A stretch of DNA of 64,000 nt from Macrosoma leucophasiata (GCA_036365455.1 JAWQUS010000010.1:17966501-18030500); one strand, 5' to 3'. Positions 20,262 to 30,671 are shown, numbered from the stretch's first letter. The notes: generated from the letters alone by a model not told the origin. Numbers and translations are program-made.

Positions 20262-20585
20262 TAAATAGACAGTGACTGCAGATTGGCACGTCAACATTTA
20301 CTTGCCTAAAGTTTTTGAAAAAATAAGCCAAAAGCATCCTCGAAGCAATGTTCTCCTTTACCAATATAATGCATCTTCATATTTCGCCAAGATAACGGAA
20401 ACGTATCTGAAGACTTCAAATGTGGAACTGACGATGCATTCGCCTTACAGCACGGATCTCTCTCTTATTTACAAAAATTAAAGACAATTTTATAGGTTTC
20501 CTCATTTTATGAGCACTGAATCGACGCTGAAAGCATTTTAGGAAGCCAGTAAAGAGGTCGCCAAGGAAGACTAGTCCACTGGTAC
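20262..20585 (+). pseudogene. Mariner transposase relic
   Basis: The plus frame from 20272 reads DWHVNIYLPKVFEKI, then LLYQYNASSY, YLKTSNVELTMHSPYSTDLS, and after breaks FMSTESTLKAF.EASKE. Order and spacing match the C-terminal half of a mariner transposase (HHDNASSH, YLK..VEL..HPPYSPDLA, RFST.EEA). The second catalytic Asp motif is changed (YQYNA instead of HHDNA), the third is lost and stops are present. Dead. Confidence 0.6.
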
Positions 20586-20760
20586 AGCTCTAGTGTCTAG
20601 TGGTAAATTAACTGAGCCATGCACGGCCACACAGTACCTACTGGCTTGATTGCACAGGCAAGACGGAGTCGGGACTTTGCCTGTGCAAACGGACCGCACA
20701 GTTGGACTCCGTCGGCAGGACGGAGCTGTGTAGCAGGAACTATAGCCTCTCAATCCACTA
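20585..20760. repeat. Unassigned short repeat with hairpin
   Basis: ttgcacaggcaa at 20649-20660 and its complement at 20678-20689 form a stem; gacggagt and gactccgtc nearby add a second pairing. Possibly a SINE head (gtctagtggtaaa near 20592). Unidentified. Confidence 0.3.
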
Positions 20761-21085
20761 TACTAATATATAATATATTTATATATTATATATTCATATT
20801 ATAAGTACTTGTATATAATTACCAATGTAAGTAGCTTTAAGTACTTATAAGTACATCATTTTATATTAATATTAGTTGTAATAGTAAGTTGCCTTTTAAT
20901 ATTTAAAATTTTATCGTTAACCTATCGTTTAGTTTCTTTGTTTTCATTAGTTTAATTTTAATATGTTGCGTTTTCTTCACAACCAAAAGGTTGACTTGCA
21001 GAGAATGCTATATAGCATTAAGTCCCCTCATGTAACATTTTTTTTTGTGTGCATGAAAGTGTAAATAAATAAATAAATAAATATT
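20761..21085 (+). mobile_element. LINE U tail with (AAAT)n
   Basis: An AT-rich stretch followed by caaccaaaaggttgacttgc, agagaatgctatatagcatt, aagtcccctcatgtaacatt, then gtgtaaataaataaataaat. The same ending is at 29335-29445. This is the common 3' UTR of a lepidopteran LINE; no coding part remains. Confidence 0.65.
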
Positions 21086-21089
21086 GGAG

Positions 21090-21398
21090 CCTAGTGTAGG
21101 TGGAGTAATCTCTTAGGTAAATAAGTACAATATATTTTGTACGTGGTTATTAAAAAAAATGGCAAAAGCTGAAATCGAGTCGATAGCAGGGCAACTATTT
21201 CATTTTTAATGTGTCCGTGCAACTTTATTTTTTTCCCAATGAAGGCTTTCTGAGATGAACTTTAAGATACCTATGTGTTTTGCAAATATGCTGATGGAAT
21301 TTCACCACGTGATGGAGGTGAACTGTGAAGTATGTAAGAATAAATAACCTTTCAAGCAAAATCGCTAGTCACTTAACTCTTTTTTATAATTTCGCAAG
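21090..21398. other. Unassigned DNA
   Basis: No gene or repeat supported in about 300 bases. Confidence 0.4.
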
Positions 21399-21526
21399 TT
21401 TCTCACTAGAGATGCGCCGAATATTCGGTTCGTATTCGGTATTCGGCATATTCGGCATCATTTCCACTATTCGTATTCGGCCGAATTATTCGGTTTCGAT
21501 GCCGAATATATTCGGTTCGAGTAAAT

Positions 21527-21580
21527 AATGGCAACCCATTATACGTCCCACTGCTGGACACAAGTCTCTCCCCTTTTTGG
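21527..21580 (+). repeat. B repeat, 50-base terminal piece
   Basis: aataatggcaacccattata then cgtcccactgctgg.cac.ag, the end also found at 49538 and 53520. It is fused directly to a SINE B body inside the hAT-like element. Confidence 0.6.
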
Positions 21581-21790
21581 GTTCGATTGGGATTTTTCCA
21601 TTTTCTCGAAATTTCCAAGTACCTCGAAGTTTGGTAATGTGCCCGGAGATGTCAACAGGCTCGCCACCTGTTACATGGGCCAAAACGTAACAGGCGAATC
21701 GTGGGTGTTTGCATGTATGCTTGAATGCATGCATTTACCTCTGCCTACCCCTTCGGGTATTGTAGGCGTGAAGTTACGTTACATTAAATT
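21580..21790 (+). mobile_element. SINE B, headless copy
   Basis: From ggttcgattgggattttt to cctctgcctaccccttcggg and aggcgtgaagttacgttaca. The tRNA head is replaced by the B-repeat end. Confidence 0.75.
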
Positions 21791-21959
21791 ACAAATCAAC
21801 ATTTATATTGAAACTTCAAATCAACATATTCTTAACCTGTAGCCCTGTAGTTAGGTTACATGCAGTCAACATTATATTGTAAAAAAGCATTTATTTTTCA
21901 ACTTTTATATTTAAACATGAATTAAAATCAAGCTTTCCCGAGCCATCCCAGTCTACTCT

Positions 21960-22060
21960 CAGTACTAAAACAAAATAAAATACCTTTTTATTTTGTGGTA
22001 GTACTGCGAAAATACCTTTTAATTTTGTGGTACTGGATATTTTATTTTGTGGTACTGAAG
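21960..22060. repeat. Short tandem, ATTTTGTGGTACT unit
   Basis: Three imperfect repeats of aatacctttt.attttgtggt.act between 21968 and 22055. It separates SINE B from the inverted B repeat. Confidence 0.5.
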
Positions 22061-22410
22061 CGCGCATGGCCCCGTGGCTGGTGTGGATCGCAAGTGATCT
22101 GCTCGTTTGAGCGATACGGGCGCGGTCGGGTCTGTGATGAGTGTCCACTAGTGGTAAGTTAAAATGCGCGTTTCCATGCTTCGGAGGGCACGTTAAGCCG
22201 TCGGTCCCGGTTGCTATCGATAGATAGCAGTCTTTTAACCTTGTCGGAGACCTTATGGGCGGTTTGAAAATATCCGACAGAGTGTTGGCTACTAACCCTT
22301 ATCTTCACCAACCCGCATTCGAACAACGTGGTGGAGTAAGCTCCAGGCCTCCCTTCAAGATGGGGAGAGACTCCGTTGGGGACTCCTAGGGTTGCCATTA
22401 TTATTAATAT
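22055..22410 (-). mobile_element. B repeat, near full length
   Basis: The plus strand runs gcgcgcatggccccgtggct, gggcacgttaagccgtcggt, cccggttgctatcgatag, ctccaggcctcc, and finishes gggttgccattattatta. Sense is taken towards the ATT microsatellite tail. It matches 52739-53045 and, inverted, 49538-49711 and 53520-53850. Probably a SINE or LINE-end family. Confidence 0.7.
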
Positions 22411-22419
22411 TATTTATGG

Positions 22420-22690
22420 TAATACCGTACCCACCGAACACATCATGAACGCACACCACACACTGAGGTGCCTTAAAGCTCGCCGCGCGCATTACCACCG
22501 CCGCATGCTCGGCTCCGAGACATGCTCGGCCGAGGCACCGTGCGCCCGCAGGACCCTGATGCACGTCCACACTGACTGTCACTGACCAAGTATTTCGCTC
22601 ACGAGACTGCATCGCCCGAGCATGCGTCCGGTGTAGACGCAGCTATTTAGCAAGCAGCGACATGTTAGAACTGCGTTTACGCGGCAAGAC
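22420..22690. other. GC-rich interior of the hAT-like element
   Basis: GC-rich sequence with self-complementary gctcggc words and no recognisable domain. An 85-codon minus frame here has no known motif. It could be a remnant of captured DNA. Confidence 0.35.
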
Positions 22691-22974
22691 AATGAAATGG
22701 TAAACCGAATAATTCGGTCGAATATTCGGTTCGGTATAGGTTAAACCGAATAATATTCGGTATTCGGTTATTCGGTGAAACCACTATTCGGCGCATCACT
22801 AGTTCTCACATAGCAGAGATTGATACTTCGAGTTACCTTATTTCTCGTAAATTAAAAGTCTAAGTTGAACATAGTTGTATTTTAGCTTTTACCCAGGTTT
22901 TTGCACGAGTATAATTCTCATTCCGTAGAAATTACGGGAAATTCTTTCATAGTGGACTACATTCTCCTTCGGAA

Positions 22975-23075
22975 TCAGCGTGCATAAAGAGAATGATGAA
23001 TGTAGAACAAGCACAGGAAGTGTGTCAGGACCGGGACATCTGGCGCTCCATAGTGGTCCAAGAGCTAGTGAACCC
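22975..23075 (+). pseudogene. LINE V ORF2 end, short relic
   Basis: Reads MMNVEQAQEVCQDRDIWRSI from 22996, and is the same nucleotide block (gtgcataaagagaatgatga, tcaggaccgggacatctgg) that surrounds the young retrotransposon at 57510-57551 and 61280-61325. This is the C-terminal end of a lepidopteran non-LTR element. Confidence 0.6.
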
Positions 23076-23085
23076 TTTGAGTATC

Positions 23086-23575
23086 GGAACCCCTGTAAGC
23101 CTAGAAATTTTTGTAGGGATGAGTCATAATATGCTAAGTACGATAACCATCGCTTGGCAAGGATCAGCCCGTCACGTCATTAGGATTTCTGATGAGAAAA
23201 GTTAAGTAATTTAGACCTGGCAGCCATAGTTATGCGACCATTGCGTCTTATTTATACTTGTTTCCATGACAACGGAAGTATGTTTCCATGACGATGAAAT
23301 TGTTAGGACGAATTCAATTAGACTGCTATTGATATACGATTGAGTTGCTCATTTGCAGTAAACAAATCGTGATTTTCTTTAAATATCCGAACATACAAAA
23401 ATTAAACTTTAAGACGCAACATAAATGGTCGAAACCAAAAAAATTGAAAGTAACTTTTCTCATCAGAAATCCAGATGACGTGACGGGTTGATCCTAGCCA
23501 GGAGATGATTTTCGTACTGAGCGTGTTATGAATCATCCGTACAAACATTTAAAGCCTTATAGGGCCAACGGTAAT
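23086..23575. mobile_element. Fold-back element with long inverted arms
   Basis: Bases 23088-23257 pair with 23415-23572: taagcct..aa.tttgta, gatcagcccgtcacgtcat, atttctgatgagaaaagtta and gcgaccattgcgtcttattt all recur reversed. Arms are roughly 160 bases with about 15% differences by eye and a 150-base centre. A long-TIR MITE or fold-back element, non-coding. Confidence 0.65.
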
Positions 23576-23584
23576 CGGAGAAAA

Positions 23585-24110
23585 AGACTTGGCATGTAGT
23601 ACTACATATAGGTAGGTCTCTCCAAAGAACATAGTAACGGTAGAGTTATATATTAACGCCATTTTTGAAGTAGTTTTCCACAATAGTTGGAGGCTTATAT
23701 CTATCCAGATACACGTTAATTTTTTTAACCCATACGGAACAAATTTCTTTTAGAGGTTTTATATTAGTGCTACAAGATGTAGCAAGCCCAATTAACCTTA
23801 AAAGAGTCCTTCAGAACCTGTGCGTTTGTAATACCTTTGTAGTTATATATTTATAAACCTCAGTAATATTTTTTCCGGTATAGGTGACCCCGCAAATTTG
23901 GTATTTGTTTATTTTTTTTTATGCATATCTTCTTCTGACAATAACAAATACATTAAAGAAAGATTTATCCAACTTGGTGCTGTAGCTTGGAAGTTATGCG
24001 CTTTGAATAATTTCGATGATCCTTTTTATTTATATAGAATCCATCCTGGTCTGTCTACACCCCTGTCAACTCATTCACATACCCAATTTATTTTTATTAC
24101 TTTACCTTGA
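23585..24110. other. Unassigned DNA
   Basis: Nothing supported beyond AT-rich sequence. Confidence 0.4.
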
Positions 24111-24111
24111 A

Positions 24112-24260
24112 ATACCTACATTCATAAACGTACATTAGATACGTTTTAGCTATAGAATGCTTTGTCTTTGTCGGTTGCATTGTCAAATGTGCAGGATAGA
24201 AAAAGACAAAGGAGAAATTAGCAACACTTAAGCAAAACTACGTTTATGAATAAGGGGGTT
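24112..24260. mobile_element. MITE N, copy 1
   Basis: The terminal words attcataaacgta and, reversed, tacgtttatgaat enclose ctttgtctttgtcggttgca and gtgcaggatagaaaaagaca. The full copy inverted is at 62689-62835, a decayed one at 39700-39806. Confidence 0.65.
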
Positions 24261-24479
24261 ATTCTTTTCAAACCTGTTACTGCATATGTACTACCGAAGA
24301 TTAGTATCAAATTTCTATTCGATACAAGCTATCAATTCACCACAACACATCACACTTCCCAATTAGAAATCACTCAGCAAACAGCACGTAAGCTATCATA
24401 AATCGATCGATTGTTTGAAAACACATATCATTTGCCTAATTAGATTGGGCGTTAAATCGCCAAACAACCATTTATAATC

Positions 24480-24810
24480 TGTTCATTTAAAAATAATGCC
24501 GCATAAAAAACTCGTCAAAGATATTGTCAGTAGATACCGGCCACAGACTGTTCGCAGGCTACGTTCGAAAAAAAAAACTCAAAAAAACTCTCTCGAGGCG
24601 ATCCGTGACTCCTATTTTTTTGTTTTATTATTTTTAATTCATATTATCGTACGACTATCCCCTTTAATTTTGTTTTTAAGTATGGCCCTCGGTATGCTGG
24701 CAGCTACGTTTATGGATATTCGGAATTCCGTAGCGTATCGTCCACAGGGCGATTTCATTTTATGTAAATGCGCTCTCAGAAGGAGTGCAGGTGTGTTTTT
24801 ATAATTGTGA
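24480..24810. other. Non-repetitive island
   Basis: A mixed-composition block with no repeat match and several homeodomain-type AT cores (ccatttataatct, gtttatggatatt, attttatgtaaat). A 102-codon frame from 24496 shows a hydrophobic run but no domain. Possibly conserved non-coding DNA; no gene called. Confidence 0.3.
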
Positions 24811-26080
24811 CAGATGTAACTCCACTCCACGTTCACTCGCAACCGATTCTCAGTAACTATCCTTCACTAAAACAAAATACGATTTCAAATCAGAATTGTA
24901 TTGGTCCTATAATCACATTTTTTCATGGAATATAAATTAGATAAAATTTTGCGTAGGTACATCTGAATATATTGTACCTATAAGGTTTTAACGTTACCAC
25001 ATCAGTTTTATGACAGAAAGAAGAAGTTGTTGAATGGTTTTTTATCCAATGCGTGTGCTTATTGGATGTAAAAAAAATCTCTTTCCGTTCTTTGGCTGCA
25101 AAAAAGCTTTCGAAAAAGTCTCAAAAATAACCTATAAGTGAATAATTAATAAACTAATAGATAATAACATTAATAACTAATAACTTCAATATAAAATAAA
25201 TATAAGACAAATATTATGGATGGAAACTTTGACTTATACTCGCGATAAATAAAAAAAAGAAAAAACATACAGGCGAATTGAGGAACCTCCTCCTTTTTTG
25301 AAGTCGGTTAAAAACATAACTTATCATCGTAATTTTTTGGTAGACACCAGACTAAGAAGAAATTAAATAATTTGTGACATTACCTTGTACGGAACACCGT
25401 CAGCAAATCATGTGGAAATATGCAGAAACAACAGGTTTATAATATTTAAAAATCAACATTACATCTGCGAGCTTTGAGAACTCAGAATTGGTCCTTAAAA
25501 TGCTAATTAAATGTGGAACATATAAAGTGGTGAAGTTGCACGATCAAGTTCAGACTTAAACGTAAACAAACGGCTTCATCTGGCATTAATGCTTGGGAAA
25601 GACTCTATTACCTACATCATGTGGAGCGTTAAATAAAACTTGCTGTAAGTGCCACTGCGTATAATGGAATCTACTTCACTAGCACAGCTTTATAATATAA
25701 CAAGGTACAATTACAAAATATTCATCTGCTTTTAATTATTTTATATTTACAATTTTAATGTTCGGTTTCTGTTCTGTTTTCACAGATATATTATAGGATT
25801 TATTTTAAAGTAACTTGTATAGATTTGACGTAATGCGTGATGAGTCAGAAGATATTTTTGAAACAATTTCTATTTAGGTAGGTATTTCGATAAAAGTGTT
25901 ATATATTTCAGTTAGTACCTATCTTGACCTTGATTGAATATAGCAGGTTAATTATTTTTAAATTATCATTAAAATATTATTAAAGTTTCGTTTTTATCAC
26001 TTAGATATTCCTCGACATGGTGAAATCTAAGCCTAGACTAAAGGCTACGTGCTGCCGTTTCTAACCTGTAGGTTAGTAAC
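24810..26080. other. Unassigned AT-rich DNA
   Basis: About 1.3 kb, AT-rich, no repeat family or coding frame recognised. The gaattgaggaacctcctcct and ttgaagtcggttaaaaa words at 25274-25314 recall a common lepidopteran repeat end. Confidence 0.45.
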
Positions 26081-26097
26081 GGTAGGTTAGTAAGTTA

Positions 26098-26285
26098 AAT
26101 TATTCGAAATAAACAATAATTTATTGAAGCAGATTCAATTATTCGAACGAAATAATAATTTATTGAAACAGGTTCATTTATTCGAACGAAATAATATATT
26201 ATGTTATTAAAGTAGGTTCAAATATTCGAACTAAACAATAATTTATTGAAGTAGCTTCAATTATTCGAACTAAATAATTATTAAT
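26098..26285 (+). repeat. Minisatellite, about 40-bp unit
   Basis: Four to five diverged units of the pattern ttattcgaac.aaataataa then tttattgaagcaggttca. Each unit holds a TTCGAA-type palindrome and an attta core. Units differ by small indels. Confidence 0.75.
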
Positions 26286-26289
26286 CAAG

Positions 26290-26685
26290 GTGGATTTGAT
26301 AACTCACTAAAAAAATATTTATTTATTTGGATATTACAAATTTTTGAAAGCAAAAAAAATAGGCCATGGCAGTGTTATAATGTCAGATAATAAATACCTA
26401 CGGTCAACGTGAGTGAGCTCAGAAATCAGCGATCATCTCGTCCCGCCCAGCGTGTGCTAAGGCAGGGCGGCGCAAAATTTTTTTGCGTATACGAAATATG
26501 CAGCTGAGTTTATTAAGTTAAAATTTCAATAATATTATCGATAAATACATTTATGTAACGAGTCTGCTTATTTTTAGTATGCTGAGACGAAATAGTAAGG
26601 TAGTTCTGATTACTTTACTTGTCGCAAATCGAAGTTATTTGAATATTGGTACACATGCTTAACTCACAATCTATTTATGCAACGC
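26290..26685. other. Unassigned DNA
   Basis: No gene. A gc-rich spot gatcatctcgtcccgcccag at 26430-26449 is the only unusual composition. Confidence 0.4.
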
Positions 26686-26688
26686 TGA

Positions 26689-27062
26689 TGACAAACAAGT
26701 CTACAGTTCACATGGGTTATCACTCTAATATTATAAATGTGAAAGTTTCTTTGTTTGTATGTATGTCCGTCAATCACGCCGAAACTACTGAATGGATTTT
26801 GATGAAATTTGTTATACAGATAGGACTTTTTATCCCGAAAAAATGCTCCTGTGGAGTGCTATTGGATGATTCCATGAGTTTCCACAGGTTACACAAAAAG
26901 CGAACTACATGCGGGCGGAGCCGTGGGCAACAGTTAGTAAGAAGTAAGTTAATTCTGCAGCCTATAGACATTTACACAAAGCCTGAAAGTCAAAATGCAG
27001 AGCGTTGCCACTCCTGAGGTTATGCCTCAGCAGTTGGTTTGCCTGTGATAGTTATTACGAGT
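26689..27062 (-). mobile_element. A repeat split by a nested element
   Basis: The antisense A sequence starts tgacaaacaagtctacagtt at 26689 and resumes at about 26938 (aagttaattctgcagccta, gcgttgccactcctgagg). The gap is exactly filled by the element at 26718-26937. Confidence 0.65.
26718..26937 (+). mobile_element. Helitron-like repeat nested in A
   Basis: From tctaatattataaatgtgaa through cacgccgaaactactgaatg and gattttgatgaaatttgtta to ggcggagccgtgggcaacag then ttagt. The layout (TC start, GC hairpin, C/TTAGT end) is that of a very common non-autonomous lepidopteran repeat. Confidence 0.65.
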
Positions 27063-27064
27063 TG

Positions 27065-27775
27065 TTATGTTCACTATTTTTAATTCAATTTTTTTTTCAG
27101 TATATGTATATTTACTTATTTTTGTATCAAAAAAAAAATGCGTACCTATTTAAATTTAATTGACTGTATTTTTATGCAGGGATTTGCTAAGAAGTCTAAA
27201 ATAAAATAAAAATGAACACTAATGCCAGACCTCACTTCAAGCTTACTCACGTGAATGTACCTAAGCGATAATCTTGAATCTTTGAATTTCCATTAGAAAC
27301 GGAATCGTCTTTACATGAGCCCGAATCGTGCTTAACGAATTCAGTATCAGTATCTCTGTTACCTAGTTATCTATAGACCAAAAATAAAAATATCCACATA
27401 TTCAATGGAATTTTTAAATGTGTGCGATGAATTAAAAGGCTACTAGTTGTAAGGAGCTTAATGATAATCCTTGCAGTACGCTTAACTATAAAAAAAAATT
27501 TGGGGCATAAAGGTAAGACCTCCAAGTCCAGCATAAAAATTCGAGCACTGCCGTAACAAATGTCTAACACGTGCCTTTGTCAATACCATTCAGGCAAAAA
27601 TAAAATTTACCTTTTAAAAATTCTCCGTCTAGACAACATTACCGGAATACTATTTGTACCTATATAAAAATGAAAACGATACAAAATAAAATTAGAGACA
27701 ATATTTTGTAGAATCACTTAAATAAACAAAAGGATAAACACAAAACTTCATTTTCCCCAAGATATACTTGTACGA
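27065..27775. other. Unassigned AT-rich DNA
   Basis: No feature supported. Confidence 0.4.
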
Positions 27776-28215
27776 AACTTGCACAAAACTGTTTTAATCC
27801 TAAAATTAAAGTATCGTTCGAGATGGGGAAACTTCGCTGCAAATTGTAACTATATGCGACGAAGCGAGTTAAAGTGTTCACTATCTGGTAGATTTATCTT
27901 TCAAAACGTAGTCGGTTTTCTCGGATCGTTTGCAAGCAACATTAGTTCGCTGAGGTCTGAAGAGATGCATCGAGCACGAAGCCAGTTTCCCAATAATTTC
28001 ATACTCAACGAGTACCGATCGAGGTGTATCTGTTGGCCCATCTCGCCGAGGGCCACGCGTCCGCTATGTATGCTCCGGCCCTTATTAAATGCAAAATATC
28101 GCATCTTTACATAACCGACATCTCGTTAATATTGCATTACAGATATTTTATGGGAGCCTGTATCTGTTTGAATGGTTACGGCAATTTTGGAAGATTAAAT
28201 GTTGTAGTAGCAATT
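27776..28215. other. Non-repetitive island with overlapping open frames
   Basis: Open for 111 codons on plus (from 27779) and 67 on minus, moderately GC-rich and free of repeats. Neither frame has a recognisable domain. Either a conserved non-coding block or a degraded exon; no gene called. Confidence 0.3.
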
Positions 28216-28331
28216 TAATTATTAGCCTTTTATGAAAGTATAGGTAAATGGTATTTGAAACTGATAAATTAATAGTGAGAAAACTCTGGCGAAAATTTTG
28301 GCGATGGGTTCGTCATCGTCCTGATGCCTTC

Positions 28332-28905
28332 ATCTACAATGCCACATTCCAATTACTCCAGTACCCCTGTAAAAACAAATTAGTTGAATAAGCTTCTGAA
28401 GATAATATGTGAAACTAAAATCAAAATGTTAAATGAAAGGCAACTAAAAAAATGAACACGCGGTAATCACGTCTTGTTGTTTTTGTTTTCAATTTGAATA
28501 CGAGTCGCCAAGCAAGCCACAATTAAATAGGTACTCTCGGAATTTTTTAATAATGAAATATTCTTTATAGATGCATTAACATTGAACATAGCATTTAAGC
28601 ACCGACCCACATTTGACACCAGACAGAATTAAATCTACAATGCCACTCCCCAATTACTCCCCTATAACAGCAAATTAGTATCAGAACCTTATCTGAAGAT
28701 AATATTTGAAACTCAAATCAAAATGCTGTTAAATGCAAGGCAACAAAAAACTTGAACACGCGGTAGTCCCGTCTTGTTAATGTTCGAATACGATTCGCCA
28801 AGAAAGCCACAATCAGATAGGTCATTAACTCTCGGAATTTTCAAATAATGAAATATTGTCCATAAATTAATAACACAGTATTGAACATTGCATTTTACAC
28901 CGGCA
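28332..28905 (+). repeat. Diverged tandem segmental duplication
   Basis: 28332-28607 and 28632-28905 align end to end: tctacaatgccac, ccaattactcc, gaagataata, gaaact.aaatcaaaatg, gaacacgcggta, cgtcttgtt, cgccaag.aagccacaat, ctctcggaattttt, aatgaaatatt. The unit is about 300 bases and no transposon ends are seen. Confidence 0.8.
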
Positions 28906-29330
28906 CACGAGTGTGGACGCCCGCGGGTGGGGCGGGCCCGCCACCTGTACCATGCATTTGAATATTCTCCCAAATCGATATTTTATGTGATCACGTCTGT
29001 AATTAAGCCGGTATTAAGCATCGATTTTTTAATATCTAATGTTCACGCCTAGGCGTTATCGTCGACACGTTGTGATGTGTTTGTTTTATTTTCGTTCGGT
29101 TTGTTGTGATCGCCTCTAAAGCGCGAATGATTTTTTTAAAAATTTATAAGATGTAACTTTAAATTTAAGGCTCTAATCGATTTCATTTAAAGTAGCATAC
29201 GGACATAAAGTTCATGTAGAAATAAATAAAAATACCTGTAAACGTGTTCATAAAATGCAGGTCTTGAGATAGGACCTGCATTTTATCAGCGAATTTAATT
29301 CGTTTCTTTGATTTTTTATTTGAAAATGCT
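28906..29330. other. Unassigned DNA with short hairpin
   Basis: Holds a 14-base perfect hairpin, ataaaatgcaggtc (29250-29263) with its complement at 29273-29286. The rest is non-repetitive. Confidence 0.45.
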
Positions 29331-29334
29331 TAGC

Positions 29335-29445
29335 ATTTTTTCCTTACAACGCAAAGGTTGACTGGCAGAGAGTATTATAATAACATTAAATCCTCCTCAT
29401 GTAACATTTTTATATTTGTATGCATGAAAGCCAAAATAAATTAAT
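29335..29445 (+). mobile_element. LINE U tail, second copy
   Basis: caacgcaaaggttgactggc, agagagtattataataacat, taaatcctcctcatgtaaca and gcatgaaag match 20970-21062. No coding remnant. Confidence 0.6.
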
Positions 29446-29714
29446 TACCTACTATTTTCTTATTAGAGTTATTGCCAGAACAATCCAAAATAGAAAACAT
29501 TGCCCATTTAATAGGTATCTATCTACCATATTGTAGGTATGCTACAAACACAGCTCCAAAATGAACAAAATCTACGTGTTTCATATACCTACTCGTAACT
29601 TCATAATAATATTTTTATAAGATTGACTATCAGTATCAACCCAACAAAGTTGAAGGATGGAGTAGATTTTCAGTGATGACAATTGGATAATTTTTTAAAT
29701 TATAAGTGTACTCA

Positions 29715-30090
29715 TGGTGTCGGGACATTACGACCCCACCGCCCATTAGCGGAAGAGTTCTCTTCTAGTGGAAGAGGATTCTTCCGTTAGTGCAGTCAAA
29801 CCATTCCAATGGGGCGGTAGTAATTGTGAAAACGTAAGATGGGCAGTAGCGTTCTGCGATAAAAATACCGCAACTGCGATCGCCTATCCACATGCCAAGC
29901 GTGGCGATTATGGCATATTATGTCGGTATGCTACAAACGCAGCTATTTGTAGGGAACGGCACGTATTTGTAGGGAGTCAAGTGGATCAAGCTGGTATTCT
30001 GCTCCGGGTATCCGGAGGTCCCCATCTAATCGGGAGGCTTTTGTCCAGCGGTGGACGTCTTTTGGCTGAGATGATAAAGTGTACCTAAGT
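29715..30090 (+). mobile_element. LINE W 3' end
   Basis: ccattccaatggggcggtag, gatgggcagtagcgttctgc, atccacatgccaagcgtggc, and the tail tccagcggtggacgtctttt then ggctgagatgataa. A diverged copy is at 54535-54725. The tail type is common at lepidopteran LINE ends. No intact frame. Confidence 0.6.
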
Positions 30091-30214
30091 TTATTTGTTA
30101 TTGAGTGTTAGGTAAACCAAACTCCCACTTTGTGCAATTTCTCACTGATTCGCGTCTTACCGAATTTTAGAGACCTCTGTGTTAAGGAAGTTTATTATTA
30201 TTATTTACCCGGAG

Positions 30215-30670
30215 CAGAATACCAGGTTGATCCACTTGACTGCCTACAAAGACATACCATTCGTATTGCTATCGATTCAGGACTTACTGACTGTGCGTGT
30301 TATATCGTTCCTACAATGGTGAGTGCTCTGGTGAACTGTTCGACATGGTGCCACTGTCTTTTTTCCTACAGCGTACTATCCGCACAAGAGAGAAGTTCCA
30401 CCCTCACTGACTGGACACCTAGCAGTGCTCAACGGTGCGGTTTTCACGTTCATTCCTGCCCAGAATGTGTAAATTGTCAAACGAACTTCCCTCTGAGGAA
30501 TTCCGTCGGTGCTACAATATAGGGTTCTTCAAAAATGGCGTCAAAAAAATCCTTCAGGGCTGGCAGCGCGTTGGCAACTTCCCTGGTGTTGCAAATGTTC
30601 ATAGGCGACGGTGACCACTTTCCATCAGGTGGCCCGCTTGTCTGTCAACCTAATGACATAAAAAAAGCAG
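30215..30670 (+). pseudogene. LINE X ORF2 3' end and tail
   Basis: After frameshifts the plus strand gives the pieces DPLDCLQRHTIRIAI, CSTWCHC, then EFRRCYNIGFFKNGVK. This matches the C-terminal end of lepidopteran non-LTR polyproteins. It then runs gaccactttccatcaggtgg, cccgcttgtc and atgacataaaaaaa. A better copy lies inverted at 49715-50215. The tail resembles the 3' end of the A family. Confidence 0.7.
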
Positions 30671-30671
30671 C

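Larger units (their letters stand above)
21407..22801. mobile_element. hAT-like non-autonomous composite element
   Basis: The ends are inverted: tagagatgcgccgaata at 21407 and, reversed, tagtgatgcgccgaata at 22801. The flanks are tttctcac (21399-21406) and gttctcac (22802-22809), an 8-base duplication with one mismatch. Both subterminal regions are filled with ATTCGG/CCGAAT words (21418-21517 and 22696-22789), like transposase-binding arrays. hAT elements duplicate 8 bp and often have TIRs near CAG.G.TG. No transposase is present; the interior is B repeat and SINE B pieces. Confidence 0.65.

Noticed and set aside
21406..21734. Minus-strand frames rich in EYRIR/RIRTEY
   Set aside because: They translate the ATTCGG hexamer array and SINE B; not a protein.
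26098..26285. CRISPR-like or other prokaryotic array
   Set aside because: Units are diverged with no unique spacers, and the surroundings are eukaryotic.
29768..30522. Plus frames of 106 and 130 codons
   Set aside because: They are read across LINE W and LINE X ends in mixed frames; the true relation is to broken retrotransposon ORFs.
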